Source: Planctomicrobium piriforme
GTDB taxonomy: Bacteria; Planctomycetota; Planctomycetia; Planctomycetales; Planctomycetaceae
Reading direction: 5' to 3'
NCBI GenBank assembly: GCA_945860955.1
Contig: CAMATH010000080.1
Span: forward strand, 1-38,460
Length of the DNA: 38,460 nt
Numbering within the stretch: the stretch's first letter is position 1; each line of letters begins with the position of its first letter. Below are positions 23,667 to 37,572 of this stretch, piece by piece. The notes beneath the pieces were generated by a model. That model was not told the origin of the DNA and did not search any database. It saw only the letters and a list, made by a program, of their open reading frames with translations. A program made the position numbers and the translations under genes.

Positions 23667-24863
23667 GCGAAGGAAAACTTCAAACGAACCAAGCCGCACG
23701 TCAACGTGGGGACGATTGGCCACATTGACCACGGCAAGACGACATTGACCGCGGCGCTGGTGGCAACCCAGGCGGCGACCGGACTGGCGACGGCGAAGAG
23801 CTATGCCGACATCGCCAAGGGTGGTACCGTCCGCGACGAAACTAAGACGGTCACGATCGCGGTCAGCCATGTGGAATACGAGTCCGACAAGCGGCACTAT
23901 GCCCACATCGATTGCCCCGGGCATGCTGACTATATTAAGAACATGATCACCGGTGCCGCCCAGATGGACGGGGCGATCCTGGTGGTGTCGGCCGCTGACG
24001 GCCCGATGCCCCAGACCCGTGAACACATCCTGCTGGCCAAGCAGGTCGACGTTCCCGCTCTGGTGGTCTTCCTGAACAAGTGCGACCTGGTTGACGACGA
24101 AGAGTTGTTGGAACTGGTCGAGATGGAAGTTCGTGAGCTGCTAACCAAGTACGGCTTCCCCGGCGAGACGATTCCCATCGTTCGCGGCAATGCGAAGGCG
24201 GCGCTCGAAGGCAAGGGGGCTGACCCCAAGGCCGCCGAGTGCATCAAGAATCTGCTCAAGGCTCTCGACGACCATATCCCCGATCCCATCCGATTGGTTG
24301 ACAAGCCGTTCGTGATGGCGGTGGAAGACGTGTTCTCGATCAAGGGTCGTGGAACGGTCGCGACCGGCCGAATCGAGCAGGGAATCGTCAAGGTTGGTGA
24401 AAAGCTCGAAATCGTCGGGCTGAAGCCGACCCGCGACACGGTTTGCACCGGTGTCGAAATGTTCCAGAAGACCCTCGACGAGGGTCAGGCTGGCGACAAC
24501 GTCGGTCTGCTGTTGCGTGGTGTGGAACGTGACGACATTGAACGCGGTCAGGTTCTCTGTAAGCCGGGCGCGATCAACCCCCACACGAAGTTCCTGGGCG
24601 AGGTGTACGTCCTGAGCAAAGAGGAAGGTGGTCGGCACACGCCGTTCTTCAGCGGCTACCGGCCCCAGTTCTACTTCCGGACCACCGACGTGACCGGAAC
24701 GACCGCCCTGCAGGGTGGTGCCGAAATGTGCATGCCTGGCGACAACGTCTCGTTGGAAGTCGAGCTGCAGAGCCCGATCGCCATGCACGAAGGCAGCCGT
24801 TTCGCGATTCGCGAAGGTGGCAAGACGGTCGGTTCGGGGATCGTTACCAAGATTGTTCAGTAG
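23664..24863 (+). CDS. tuf: Translation elongation factor Tu
   Basis: 399 residues, close to the usual 393-400. It delivers aminoacyl-tRNA to the ribosome as a GTP complex. G1 GHIDHGKT (19-26), switch-2 region [21 protein letters not shown]4 NKCD, then domains 2 and 3 with [38 protein letters not shown], and [16 protein letters not shown]. Where most EF-Tu proteins have a G5 SAL (SALKAL), this one reads [13 protein letters not shown], a change at the base-binding loop. The gene follows four tRNA genes, an arrangement also found in E. coli (thrU-tyrU-glyT-thrT-tufB). A hairpin terminator follows. Confidence 0.97.
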   Translation: MAKENFKRTKPHVNVGTIGHIDHGKTTLTAALVATQAATGLATAKSYADIAKGGTVRDETKTVTIAVSHVEYESDKRHYAHIDCPGHADYIKNMITGAAQMDGAILVVSAADGPMPQTREHILLAKQVDVPALVVFLNKCDLVDDEELLELVEMEVRELLTKYGFPGETIPIVRGNAKAALEGKGADPKAAECIKNLLKALDDHIPDPIRLVDKPFVMAVEDVFSIKGRGTVATGRIEQGIVKVGEKLEIVGLKPTRDTVCTGVEMFQKTLDEGQAGDNVGLLLRGVERDDIERGQVLCKPGAINPHTKFLGEVYVLSKEEGGRHTPFFSGYRPQFYFRTTDVTGTTALQGGAEMCMPGDNVSLEVELQSPIAMHEGSRFAIREGGKTVGSGIVTKIVQ

Positions 24864-24922
24864 GCTGTTGGAAAGCGCGGAGGTCGCGCTGAGCCGAGAG
24901 TCTGTACCGGATTGAAGGTTCA

Positions 24923-24968
24923 CCACCTCCCGGCCCGTCAGAAGTGACGACCGGGAGGCTGGCTTTTT
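24923..24968 (+). terminator. Intrinsic terminator after tuf
   Basis: CCTCCCGG (24926-24933) pairs with CCGGGAGG (24951-24958); the stem extends with CCA and TGG outside a one-base bulge, and a run of five T follows. It lies 60 bases after the tuf stop and 16 bases before rpmG, so rpmG-secE-nusG may rely on read-through or another promoter. Confidence 0.75.
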
Positions 24969-24983
24969 GGTGAAGGTCGTGTT

Positions 24984-25139
24984 ATGGTTCGTGAATACGT
25001 CTGGCTGGAATGCACCGAGTCGGGACAACGGAACTACCGCACTCCGAAAGAGACCCGCGGAACCGACCGGCTCGAGCTGAAGAAGTACTGCAAGAAATTG
25101 CGCAAACACGTGCTGCACAAAGAGTCACGGAAGAAGTAG
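24984..25139 (+). CDS. rpmG: Ribosomal protein bL33
   Basis: 51 residues from ATG 24984: VREYVWLECTESGQRNYRTP, then DRLELKKYC and a basic C-terminus (LRKHVLHKESRKK). It is a component of the large subunit near the E site. In zinc-binding bL33 four Cys form two CxxC pairs. Here each pair has lost one member (Cys10 with Ser13, Cys36 with Leu39), so zinc binding is unlikely in the usual form. The gene lies between tuf and tRNA-Trp, the common rpmG-trpT-secE-nusG order. Confidence 0.93.
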   Translation: MVREYVWLECTESGQRNYRTPKETRGTDRLELKKYCKKLRKHVLHKESRKK

Positions 25140-25174
25140 ACGATTACGGAAGATGTAGCACGGTTCTTGGCCCT

Positions 25175-25248
<74 letters not shown>

Positions 25249-25315
25249 AGCTGCGTGTCAGTTGTCGCCAGAAATCGGGACCAAAAACTGTCGGTGAGAT
25301 TGGGAACGCGATAAG

Positions 25316-25744
25316 ATGGCGAAGCCGGAAGTTGCGGGTGTCTTGAACGAACTCCGCAGTGTGAGTTTGTACAAGCGAAATCAGGGACGGATGGCCCGTC
25401 AACTGACGGCTGGGACGATCATCGTCGTCGCCTTGGTTGGTGCGTACATTATGTCTCACCTTCCTTCGTTGGGGTCCAATCAGGTGGCCCGAATGGGGAT
25501 TCCGCTGGCGTTCGTCGCGGCGATCGCCTGGCTGGCATTTCGGCTGGTGAACATTCCGAAGTTCGCCGAGTTCTTGATCTCGGTCGAGGCGGAGATGGCG
25601 AAAGTCTCCTGGCCCGGTCGGCAAGAATTGACTCGCGCGACCTCGGTGGTGATCGGGTCGATGGTGTTTCTGACATTGGTGTTGTTTTTGTTTGACGCGT
25701 TCTGGGCTTGGTTGTTGACCGCTCTGGGATTTGTGCTGACGTGA
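25316..25744 (+). CDS. secE: Preprotein translocase subunit SecE
   Basis: 142 residues, longer than the minimal 60-residue form and like the three-helix SecE of proteobacteria. Membrane segments are about 31-49 ([19 protein letters not shown]), 60-77 ([18 protein letters not shown]) and 110-138 ([20 protein letters not shown]). The conserved amphipathic motif [16 protein letters not shown] precedes the last helix and clamps SecY. It overlaps nusG by one base (TGATG), a common translational coupling. Confidence 0.93.
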   Translation: MAKPEVAGVLNELRSVSLYKRNQGRMARQLTAGTIIVVALVGAYIMSHLPSLGSNQVARMGIPLAFVAAIAWLAFRLVNIPKFAEFLISVEAEMAKVSWPGRQELTRATSVVIGSMVFLTLVLFLFDAFWAWLLTALGFVLT

Positions 25745-26310
25745 TGAATGCGCCTGATTTGATTGAGGGAGACGGCCAGCTTCGCTGGTATGTACTCAAG
25801 GTGCAGAGCAATCGCGAACGCACAATCCGCGACAGTATTCAACGCCGGGTTCGACAAGAGGGACTGCAACACTACTTCGCCGAGATCATCATTCCGACCG
25901 AGAAAGTCGCCGAGACCCGTGGTGGGAAGCGGCGGGTTTCGGAGCGGAAGTTGTATCCCGGCTACATCATGATCAAGATGATCCTGAACGACGAAAGCTG
26001 GTATCTCATCCGAGAGACAGCGGGAGTCGGGGACTTCACGGGGGCGGCTGGCAAGCCGCACCCGATGAAGGATGATGAGATTCAGCGGATGCTGGGATTG
26101 GAGACAGCCAAAGAAGAGGTTGTCCAGCCCAAGGTGAAGATCGACTTTGCCCCGGGAGACCGGGTGAAGATCAAGGAGGGTTCCTTCGAGAGTTTCGAGG
26201 GGACTGTGGACACGGTCGACGAAGTGAGTGGCCGGGTCAATGTGCTGGTTGAGATTTTCGGTCGGTCGACACCGGTCGAGCTTGGTTATTGGCAAGTGGA
26301 AGCGGTGTAA
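25744..26310 (+). CDS. nusG: Transcription termination/antitermination factor NusG
   Basis: 188 residues from ATG 25744, chosen because it overlaps the secE stop. The NGN domain spans about 12-125 ([51 protein letters not shown]). A short linker leads to the KOW domain (about 135-188: [20 protein letters not shown], then [20 protein letters not shown]). It binds RNA polymerase and links it to the ribosome or Rho. Nine bases before rplK. Confidence 0.96.
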   Translation: MNAPDLIEGDGQLRWYVLKVQSNRERTIRDSIQRRVRQEGLQHYFAEIIIPTEKVAETRGGKRRVSERKLYPGYIMIKMILNDESWYLIRETAGVGDFTGAAGKPHPMKDDEIQRMLGLETAKEEVVQPKVKIDFAPGDRVKIKEGSFESFEGTVDTVDEVSGRVNVLVEIFGRSTPVELGYWQVEAV

Positions 26311-26318
26311 GGCGTTCC

Positions 26319-26744
26319 ATGGCGAAACAGGTTGTTGCCCAGGTCAAGTTGCAGGTCACGGGGGGTCAGGCGACCCCGGCCCCTCCGGTGGGGACCGCCC
26401 TCGGTCCGCACGGTGTGAACCTGGGTCAGTTCGTGATGCAGTTCAACGATCGAACGAAAGAGATGAAGGGGACGACCATCCCTGTCATCGTGACGGTCTA
26501 CAACGACCGGTCGTTCGAGTTCATTCTGAAGAGTCCGCCAGCGGCGGTCCTGCTCAAGCAGGCCGCTCAGGTGGCCAAGGGGGCCGCCAATCCCAAAGCC
26601 GACAAAGTCGGTAAGGTGAGCAAGGCGCAGGTGCTGGATATCGCCAAGGTGAAATTCAACGACATGAATTCGTCGTCGTTGGAGCAGGCCTGCAAGGTGA
26701 TCGCCGGCACAGCGCGGAGTATGGGCATCGAGATCACCGACTGA
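26319..26744 (+). CDS. rplK: Ribosomal protein uL11
   Basis: 141 residues from ATG 26319, exactly the usual length. It shows [20 protein letters not shown] and [20 protein letters not shown], then [20 protein letters not shown] and the C-terminal helical domain ([24 protein letters not shown]). It binds the GTPase-associated centre of 23S rRNA. In many bacteria the rplK leader is the L1 autoregulation site; I did not identify it here. It is followed by 94 bases before rplA. Confidence 0.97.
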   Translation: MAKQVVAQVKLQVTGGQATPAPPVGTALGPHGVNLGQFVMQFNDRTKEMKGTTIPVIVTVYNDRSFEFILKSPPAAVLLKQAAQVAKGAANPKADKVGKVSKAQVLDIAKVKFNDMNSSSLEQACKVIAGTARSMGIEITD

Positions 26745-26838
26745 GTCCGTGGGACTGTGGTTGGTTCCCCCGATCGCGGCTGAAGCAGGCGGCCGGCGGG
26801 AGTGTCGTTCCTTTGATCGTTCCAGGAAGTCTGTCATT

Positions 26839-27546
26839 ATGGCCCGTCAATCCAAGCGATTTCTGTTCCTCGCCGAACAGACGAAAGCGCTGCCCCCCGT
26901 CGACGTGACGACGGCGGTCAAGAAGCTGAAGTCCCTTGAGCCGTCGCTCCCAAAGACCATCAAGGCGTGCAAGTTCGACCAGACCGTCGAAATCTCGATC
27001 CGGTTGGGAATCGATCCGAAGCAGGCGGACCAGATGGTCCGTGGCTCGATCGTGTTGCCTCACGGGATCGGAAAGTCGAAACGGGTCGCGGTCTTCGCCC
27101 AAGGCGAAAACGCTGAGATCGCCCGCCGCGCGGGGGCCGACGAGGTGGGTGCCGCCGAGTTGGCGGAAAAGGTCAAAGGGGGCTGGACCGACTTCGACGT
27201 CGCGATCGCCACTCCAGACATGATGGGTGTGGTCGGCCCGTTGGGTCGCGTTCTCGGTCCCCGTGGCTTGATGCCCTCGCCCCGCGCTGGCACGGTCACC
27301 ACCGACGTCGCGAACACGGTACGGGAATACAAAGCGGGTAAGGTTGAGTTCAAGGCGGACGAAGCGGGCATCGTCCACTGCGTCGCCGGCAAACTGTCCT
27401 TTTCGGAGGCACAGTTGGCGGAGAACATTGAGGCTCTGTTGAAGTACGTTCGCTCGCTCAAGCCGGCGAGTTCCAAGGGAGTCTATGTGCGCAGCGTCAC
27501 CGTGACGGCGACTATGTCTCCTGGCGTCCCGATTGTAGCGGCCTGA
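26839..27546 (+). CDS. rplA: Ribosomal protein uL1
   Basis: 235 residues from ATG 26839 with AGGAAG ten bases upstream; the frame extends further up but that part is not conserved. It shows [27 protein letters not shown]-like sequence here as [19 protein letters not shown], the signature [33 protein letters not shown], and [19 protein letters not shown] at the end. uL1 forms the L1 stalk and can repress its own operon. Confidence 0.97.
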   Translation: MARQSKRFLFLAEQTKALPPVDVTTAVKKLKSLEPSLPKTIKACKFDQTVEISIRLGIDPKQADQMVRGSIVLPHGIGKSKRVAVFAQGENAEIARRAGADEVGAAELAEKVKGGWTDFDVAIATPDMMGVVGPLGRVLGPRGLMPSPRAGTVTTDVANTVREYKAGKVEFKADEAGIVHCVAGKLSFSEAQLAENIEALLKYVRSLKPASSKGVYVRSVTVTATMSPGVPIVAA

Positions 27547-27557
27547 GGTAGTAGACA

Positions 27558-28094
27558 ATGAGCAAGCGAATCAAGGGGATGGTGATTGACGAGCTGCGCC
27601 AGCGGCTTGGCAAGACCCGGGACTTTCTGGTCGTCGACGCGTCGGCGCTGGAAGGAACGGTTGCGAACAATTTGCGGGTGAAGCTGCTGAAGCAGGACAT
27701 CCGGATGCTGGGTGTGAAGAACACGCTCGCCTCCAAGGTTCTCACGGATCTGGGGCTGGGTGAGGTTTCGAAATACTTGGCAGGACCCACGACGCTGGTC
27801 TTTGGCGGCCCCGATGTGGTGGCGCTGTCGAAGGAGATCACGAAGCGGGCCAAGGATATTGACAAGCTGAAAATCAAGGGTGGCGTGGTTGAAGGCCGGG
27901 GTTTGGACACCGCCGGCGTCGACGCGCTCAGCAAGAGTCCCTCGCGGGAGGAATTGCTGTCCAAGATTGCCGGCCAGATACTCGCTCCAGGAGCGAATTT
28001 GGCGGCGTTGCTGGGAGCACCAGGCGCGCGTTTGGCGGGACTGGTCAAATCGGTGTCCGAGAGGGAAGAGTCGGCCCCGGCCGAGGCGTCCTAG
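27558..28094 (+). CDS. rplJ: Ribosomal protein uL10
   Basis: 178 residues, start ATG 27558, 12 bases after rplA with GAGG upstream. It shows VIDELRQRLGKTRDFLVVDA, LRVKLLKQDIRMLGVKNTLA, and a C-terminal helix that binds L7/L12 dimers (ARLAGLVKSVSEREESAPAE). uL10 is the base of the L7/L12 stalk. It is separated from rplL by a 168-base gap, where the transcript could carry the leader recognised for stalk autoregulation. Confidence 0.95.
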   Translation: MSKRIKGMVIDELRQRLGKTRDFLVVDASALEGTVANNLRVKLLKQDIRMLGVKNTLASKVLTDLGLGEVSKYLAGPTTLVFGGPDVVALSKEITKRAKDIDKLKIKGGVVEGRGLDTAGVDALSKSPSREELLSKIAGQILAPGANLAALLGAPGARLAGLVKSVSEREESAPAEAS

Positions 28095-28262
28095 ACCAAC
28101 GGGAGACCAGGCCGCGAGGAGACTGGTTTCCTAAGGGTTTCGGCATGAAGCGTTCCGTGAGGGGCGCGAGATGTTCGCCAAAAGTTCTGCGATTGCTGGC
28201 GGCGATCAACATTCATTCACACAATTTCGCAAACATTTTCGTCTTTCGGGAGTTGAAGTCCG

Positions 28263-28673
28263 ATGTCCGCTGAGGCCACCACGAGCTACGATCCTTCCAT
28301 CACGACTTTGGGAGATAACATTGCGGGGTTGACCCTGCTGCAGGCCAAGAGCCTCGCCGACTATTTGGAGAACCATCACGGCATTAAGCCGGCGGCTGGC
28401 GCAGTGGTCGCCGTCGCTGGTGGTGCCGCCGCTGGTGCCGCCGCCGCTCCTGCCGCCGAGAAGACCGAATTCGACGTCGTTCTTCTCGCTGCTGGTGAAC
28501 AGAAGATCAACGTGATCAAGGTTGTGCGGGCCGCGACTGGTTTGGGGTTGAAGGAAGCGAAAGACCTGGTCGAAGCCGCTCCCAAGGCGGTCAAGTCGGG
28601 CATTTCGAAGGACGACGCCGAGAAGCTGAAGAAGGAACTCGAAGCGGCCGGTGCGAAGGTCGAAGTGAAGTAA
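28263..28673 (+). CDS. rplL: Ribosomal protein bL12 (L7/L12)
   Basis: 136 residues from ATG 28263 with CGGGAG 11 bases upstream, slightly longer than the usual 120-130. N-terminal dimerisation region (about 10-42: [20 protein letters not shown]), Ala/Gly-rich hinge (about 46-67), and the conserved C-terminal domain [40 protein letters not shown] and [17 protein letters not shown], which recruits elongation factors. It is followed by a 259-base gap with a hairpin before rpoB. Confidence 0.96.
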   Translation: MSAEATTSYDPSITTLGDNIAGLTLLQAKSLADYLENHHGIKPAAGAVVAVAGGAAAGAAAAPAAEKTEFDVVLLAAGEQKINVIKVVRAATGLGLKEAKDLVEAAPKAVKSGISKDDAEKLKKELEAAGAKVEVK

Positions 28674-28768
28674 CTGCGGGTCACGGAATCCCGGGTTCCC
28701 GGTGGATGGTTTTCTTTTCCCGACCGATCCGCTAAGCTGTTCTACGTATCCCCGATCCTGAGGCGAGT

Positions 28769-28787
28769 CGCCGGCTGTGTGCCGGCG
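28769..28787 (+). promoter_or_regulatory. Hairpin in the rplL-rpoB leader
   Basis: CGCCGGC, a five-base loop TGTGT, and GCCGGCG form a perfect 7-base stem in the 259-base gap between rplL and rpoB. In E. coli this gap carries an attenuator and an RNase III site that set the ratio of L7/L12 to polymerase; a similar role here is inference. No T-run follows, so it is not a full terminator. Confidence 0.5.
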
Positions 28788-28932
28788 TCCGCATTCAGGG
28801 GAGCGTTTTCGACGGACCGCATGGGCATCCTTCGCGCTTGTCTCTCTGCCACAGGTTCCGGACGTATGTCCGGAGCCTTCCGGTCACGCTGCGCCCGCAG
28901 CCGCGCTGGTTTCCCCCACTAGCGAGCACTTC

Positions 28933-32646
<3,714 letters not shown>

Positions 32647-32755
32647 CCCGCCGGGCGTTCGACTGAGGACGCCTGGGCGTCCCTAGTGGCCGCCCCCGGG
32701 CCCGCCGGTTCCCCGGCTTCCCGGATTCATTCCTGTTCCACGAGGAGTGGTCTAC

Positions 32756-35700
32756 GTGAGTACCGCCGCCGAAAACGCCTACGATCGCGTCAACGATTAC
32801 GGAGCGATCAAAATTGGGCTCGCCAGCCCGCACGACATCCGCAGTTGGTCGTTTGGCGAAGTCAAGAAGCCCGAAACGATCAATTACCGCACCTATCGTC
32901 CGGAGCGTGACGGGCTGTTCTGCGAACGGATTTTTGGTCCTGAAAAGGACTGGGAATGCGCCTGCGGTAAGTACCGCGGGATGAAGTATAAGGGGATGAT
33001 CTGCGACCGCTGCGGTGTGAAGGTCACCCACAGCCGAGTTCGCCGCAAGCGGATGGGGCATATTGAGCTCGCCGCCCCCGTCGTCCATATCTGGTTCTTC
33101 AAGACGCTTCCCAGCCGGCTGGGCGCGCTGCTGAACATGAAGTCGTCGAGCCTCGAAAAGGTCGTCTACTTCCAGGACTACGTGGTGGTCGACCCGGGGG
33201 ATACTCCGCTCAAAGCCAATCAGCTCTTGACCGAAGACGAAGCCCGCGAAGCAAAGCGAAAGTTCGGCGAAGGCTCGTTCGAAATCGAGATGGGAGCCGA
33301 GGCGGTCAAGAAGCTGCTCTCCCGGCTGGAGCTGCGCGGACTCTCTGACAAGTTGCGTGAGGATCTCAAGAGTACCAGCAGCCAGCAGAAGCAGAAAGAA
33401 CTGATCAAGCGGCTGAAGATTGTCGAAGCACTCCGCGACAGCGACAACCGTCCCGAGTGGATGGTTCTCGACGTCATTCCGGTCATTCCTCCCGATCTGC
33501 GGCCGTTGGTGCTGCTCGATTCGGGGAACTTCGCCACCAGCGATCTCAACGATCTCTATCGGCGTATCATCAACCGGAACAATCGGCTCAAGAAGCTGGT
33601 TGATCTGAACGCTCCCGAAGTCATCATCCGCAACGAAAAGCGGATGCTGCAGCAGTCGGTCGACGCCTTGTTTGACAACAATCGCTGCAAGCGGCCGGTG
33701 CTCGGTTCGTCGAACCGCCCGCTCAAGTCGCTCACCGACATGATCAAGGGCAAGCAGGGTCGATTCCGCGAAAACCTGTTGGGTAAACGCGTCGACTACT
33801 CGGCCCGAAGCGTGATCGTTGTCGGTCCCGAGCTGAAGCTGCATCAGTGCGGTCTTCCCAAGAAGATCGCGCTGGAACTGTATCAGCCCTTCATCATCCG
33901 CCAGCTCAAAGATCGCGGCTTCGCCGACACGATCAAGAGCGCCAAGCGCATGCTGGAGCGGAAAGAAGACGAAGTCTGGGACATTCTCGAGCAGGTGATC
34001 CGGAACCACCCGGTGCTGCTGAATCGTGCCCCGACGTTGCACCGTATGGGAATTCAGGCGTTCGAACCGACTCTGGTCGAAGGGAACGCGATTCGAATTC
34101 ACCCGCTCGTGTGTAAAGGGTTCAACGCCGACTTCGACGGTGACCAGATGGCGGTCCACCTGCCGTTGTCGATCGAAGCCCAGGTCGAAGCGCACACGCT
34201 GATGCTGTCGACGAACAACATCTTCAGCCCGGCGAACGGCGCCCCGATTATCAGCCCGTCGCAAGACATCGTTATGGGTTGCTACTACGTGACCCTGTCT
34301 CGTCCGGGTCGCTTGGGAGAAGGGTTGAAGTTTGCCTCCCCCGCCGAGGTTCACTTGGCGTACTCGCAGGGGAAGGTGCATACGCACGCCCGAATTCATG
34401 TTCGGCTCCCCCGTGAGAAGCGGGTCAAGGGTGACGGTGCCGAACAGCACCGTCCGGGCAAGTTGCTCTATACGAGCGTGGGTCGGGTGATCTTCAACGA
34501 CATCCTGAATCCCTCGATGTCGTTCTACAACTTGACGATGCGAAACAAGGATCTGGCAAACGTCATTTCCGACTCGTACCTCGAACTCGGTCGGCGTGAA
34601 ACAATCGCCCTGCTCGACCGAATGAAAGAGATCGGGTTCCAGTTCTCGACTCGCAGCGGTCTGTCGTTCGGTGCCAGCGATCTGAAGACACCTCCCAACA
34701 AGGAGAAGGTGATTTCGGCCGCCGAGCAGTCGGTGTTGCAGAAGCAGCGTCTGTTCGAACGCGGAATCATCACCGATCGCGAACGGTATTACCAGGTTCT
34801 CGAAACCTGGACGCACGTTCGTGAACAGATCACGGTCGCCATGATGCAGGAACTCGAGCACGACAATCGTGACGACGGTGCCTACGTCAACCCGGTGTTC
34901 CTGATGGCGAACTCGGGTGCCCGCGGTGGTGTGGAACAGATTCGCCAGCTCGCCGGCATGCGTGGTTTGATGGCCAAGCCGAACGGCGAGATCATCGAAA
35001 CGCCCATTAAGGCGAACTTCCGCGAAGGGTTGTCGGTGCTGGAATACTTCAGCTCGACGCACGGTGCCCGTAAGGGGTTGGCCGACACGGCCCTCAAGAC
35101 GGCCGACTCGGGTTACCTGACCCGTAAGCTGGCCGATGTCGCCCAGAACATGGTGGTCACCCAATACGACTGCGGTACGACACAGGGGATCACCCGCGGT
35201 GTTGTGTATCGTGGCGAAAAGGTGGAAGTGAGCCTGTCGGACGCCATTCGCGGGCGTGTCAGCCGAACGAACATCGTGAACCCAATCACCGACGAGGTGA
35301 TCGTCCGCGATGGCGAGCTGATCACCGTCGACGTCGCCCGCCTGATTGAAAAACTGGGACTCGAAAAGATCCAGGTACGTAGCCCCATGACGTGCGAGTC
35401 GCTGCTCGGCATGTGTCGGCTCTGTTACGGAATGGATCTGTCGACCGGGTCCCTGGTGGAAGAGGGGATGGCGGTCGGAATTATCGCCGCCCAGAGTATC
35501 GGCGAACCGGGAACGCAGCTCACGATGCGTACGTTCCACGGGGGTGGTACCGCCTTCCGCGACGTGGAAGAGAACGAGATCAAGACCAAGCGTGCCGGCC
35601 GCGTGAAGCTCGCCCGGATTCGCAGCGTCGAGAACTCGAACGGCCAGAACGTGGTTCTCGCCCGGAACGGCGAAGTGATCATCATCGACGCCAAGGAACG

Positions 35701-37075
35701 GGAACTCGAACGCTACACGATTCCCAACGGTGCCGTGCTGCTGGTCGCCGAGAATGACGATATCAAGATCGGCCAAGTCATCTGTCAGTGGGATCCACTG
35801 TCGGTGCCGATTCTGGCGGAAGTCGGCGGTAAGGTCCGGTACGAGGACTTCGAAGAAGGTGTCTCGATCCGGTCGGAAGTCGACGCCAGCGGAACGAGCC
35901 GAATCCAGATCATCGAGCACAAGGGGGATCTGCATCCCCAGATTTTGCTCGAACGGGACGGCAAAGTTCTGGACTTCTACTTCCTGCCTGAAAAGGCGAT
36001 TGTCGAAGTCGCGAACGGCGCGACGATTATGGCCGGTACGGTCATCGCGAAGACGCCCCGCGAACTGGGTGGTACGCAGGACATCACCAGCGGTCTGCCC
36101 CGCGTGACTGAACTGTTTGAAGCCCGCAAGCCGAAAGACCCGGCGATCATTTCGGAAATCGACGGCGAAGTCGACCTGTTGGCCGAGAAGAAGCGTGGCA
36201 AACGCGTGATTCGCGTTTTGTCCCCCGATGGCAAGACCGAGAAGGAATACGTCATTCCTCACGGGAAGCATTTGCGGGTCCACGCCAAGGACATCGTTCG
36301 GTGTGGCGACGCGCTGGTCGACGGTCCGCTGGTGCCGCACGACATTCTGAAGGTCAGTGGCGAAGAAGCCGTTCAGCAGTACCTGCTGCGTGAAATTCAG
36401 AACGTGTACCGGTCGCAGCGGGTGGAAATCGACGACAAGCATATCGAGATCATCATTTCGCAGATGTTGCGAAAGGTGCGGGTCGACAACGTCGGAGATA
36501 CCAAGTTGCTGCCCGGGATCGTGGTCGATCGACTTGAGCTTCGGAAGACGAACGAAGCGCTGCTGGGCTGCGTGAAGATCGTCGAGACCGGCGAGTCGGA
36601 ATTCATCAAGGGAGACGTGGTTCCGAAGCAGGACTTCGACGACACGAATGCCGAGATCGAAGCCGCTGGCGGAGCCCCCGCGAAGGGAACCAAGCCCAAG
36701 CCTGCGACCGCCAGCCCGCAGTTGCTGGGGATCACGAAGGCGGCCGTCCAGAGCGAGAGTTTTATCTCGGCGGCCAGCTTCCAGGAGACGACCAAGGTTC
36801 TCACCGAGGCCGCCCTGGCGAGCAAGATCGACAACCTGGTCGGACTCAAGGAAAACGTCATTCTGGGTCACTTGATCCCGGCGGGGACCGGATTCAAGCA
36901 TCACCAGGAATCGGAAGTTCGCATCCGTCCCGCGGCGCTTGCCGAGATTCAGGCCGAGAAGCGAAAGATCCTCACCGACCGCCAAGTGAAATTGCAGGAA
37001 CCCTCAGCCGTCCGTGCCGACGGCGAAGTCCCGATGCGGCGATCCCCGCTGGACGTGACGCCGGACGACGAGTAG
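32756..37075 (+). CDS. rpoC: RNA polymerase beta prime subunit
   Basis: 1439 residues from GTG 32756, nine bases after GAGGAG; an earlier GTG at 32747 overlaps that site. The N-terminal zinc ribbon has all four Cys ([20 protein letters not shown]). The active site motif [16 protein letters not shown] binds the catalytic Mg2+. The second zinc site has YDCGTTQ and [13 protein letters not shown]. The trigger-loop region reads [16 protein letters not shown] short Ala/Lys/Pro linker near residue 1310 and an unconserved tail ([13 protein letters not shown]) are present. Transcription ends at the terminator at 37130. rpsL-rpsG, often next to rpoC, are not here. Confidence 0.96.
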   Translation: MSTAAENAYDRVNDYGAIKIGLASPHDIRSWSFGEVKKPETINYRTYRPERDGLFCERIFGPEKDWECACGKYRGMKYKGMICDRCGVKVTHSRVRRKRMGHIELAAPVVHIWFFKTLPSRLGALLNMKSSSLEKVVYFQDYVVVDPGDTPLKANQLLTEDEAREAKRKFGEGSFEIEMGAEAVKKLLSRLELRGLSDKLREDLKSTSSQQKQKELIKRLKIVEALRDSDNRPEWMVLDVIPVIPPDLRPLVLLDSGNFATSDLNDLYRRIINRNNRLKKLVDLNAPEVIIRNEKRMLQQSVDALFDNNRCKRPVLGSSNRPLKSLTDMIKGKQGRFRENLLGKRVDYSARSVIVVGPELKLHQCGLPKKIALELYQPFIIRQLKDRGFADTIKSAKRMLERKEDEVWDILEQVIRNHPVLLNRAPTLHRMGIQAFEPTLVEGNAIRIHPLVCKGFNADFDGDQMAVHLPLSIEAQVEAHTLMLSTNNIFSPANGAPIISPSQDIVMGCYYVTLSRPGRLGEGLKFASPAEVHLAYSQGKVHTHARIHVRLPREKRVKGDGAEQHRPGKLLYTSVGRVIFNDILNPSMSFYNLTMRNKDLANVISDSYLELGRRETIALLDRMKEIGFQFSTRSGLSFGASDLKTPPNKEKVISAAEQSVLQKQRLFERGIITDRERYYQVLETWTHVREQITVAMMQELEHDNRDDGAYVNPVFLMANSGARGGVEQIRQLAGMRGLMAKPNGEIIETPIKANFREGLSVLEYFSSTHGARKGLADTALKTADSGYLTRKLADVAQNMVVTQYDCGTTQGITRGVVYRGEKVEVSLSDAIRGRVSRTNIVNPITDEVIVRDGELITVDVARLIEKLGLEKIQVRSPMTCESLLGMCRLCYGMDLSTGSLVEEGMAVGIIAAQSIGEPGTQLTMRTFHGGGTAFRDVEENEIKTKRAGRVKLARIRSVENSNGQNVVLARNGEVIIIDAKERELERYTIPNGAVLLVAENDDIKIGQVICQWDPLSVPILAEVGGKVRYEDFEEGVSIRSEVDASGTSRIQIIEHKGDLHPQILLERDGKVLDFYFLPEKAIVEVANGATIMAGTVIAKTPRELGGTQDITSGLPRVTELFEARKPKDPAIISEIDGEVDLLAEKKRGKRVIRVLSPDGKTEKEYVIPHGKHLRVHAKDIVRCGDALVDGPLVPHDILKVSGEEAVQQYLLREIQNVYRSQRVEIDDKHIEIIISQMLRKVRVDNVGDTKLLPGIVVDRLELRKTNEALLGCVKIVETGESEFIKGDVVPKQDFDDTNAEIEAAGGAPAKGTKPKPATASPQLLGITKAAVQSESFISAASFQETTKVLTEAALASKIDNLVGLKENVILGHLIPAGTGFKHHQESEVRIRPAALAEIQAEKRKILTDRQVKLQEPSAVRADGEVPMRRSPLDVTPDDE

Positions 37076-37129
37076 CCGACTTGCTGACGGCCTGCGGCCG
37101 TTGGTGATCAGCGGTGAAAGTGTCAATTG

Positions 37130-37161
37130 GGTACCCCATGGTTCATGGGGTGCCTTTTTTT
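37130..37161 (+). terminator. Intrinsic terminator of the rpoBC operon
   Basis: GGTACCCCATG (37130-37140), loop GTT, CATGGGGTGCC (37144-37154) form an 11-base stem with one G-U pair, followed by seven T. It begins 55 bases after the rpoC stop and is the clearest terminator in the window. Confidence 0.92.
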
Positions 37162-37192
37162 CAACTGCCCGCTTGAATGGCAGAAGGGTGCA

Positions 37193-37221
37193 ACGGCCAG
37201 CGAGCGCAGTGAGTCGGCCGT
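37193..37221. repeat. Short palindrome
   Basis: ACGGCC at 37193-37198 and GGCCGT at 37216-37221 flank a GCGAGCGCAGTGAG core. It may be a hairpin; no nearby gene end explains it. The 350 bases that follow, to about 37572, show no supportable gene. Confidence 0.35.
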
Positions 37222-37572
37222 GTGTGCGTGGACGGGCATGTCCGTTGGAGTTCGGGTGATCCGAACCCCGACTCAGGTCGTTGCCTGTTTTGTCAATGAC
37301 GAGAGTGCAGGATCGCCCTTCGATGAGACGGAGTCGAATGGATCGCATGAAGCCCGTAATAACTGCGGGGCAGGGCGGTTGTCGTGGCTCCTCCGAAGTT
37401 ATGGTCACCGAGTTTGTGGAGGATGTCGACAAGTTGTCATTTCCGGCGTGATTTGACAGTACGCATAACCGTTTTTTCCGTTCGCCGCTTTTGAGGCGCC
37501 CAATGACAGCAACCCTGGATGTCGTGACGCTACGCTCACCACCGAACGTACTCCCGACGCTCAGTTTGGTGG

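Noticed and set aside
28777-28932. 52-codon upstream extension of rpoB
   Set aside because: It crosses a stable hairpin and is not conserved-looking; the protein aligns with known beta subunits only from MPTPTTHFN.
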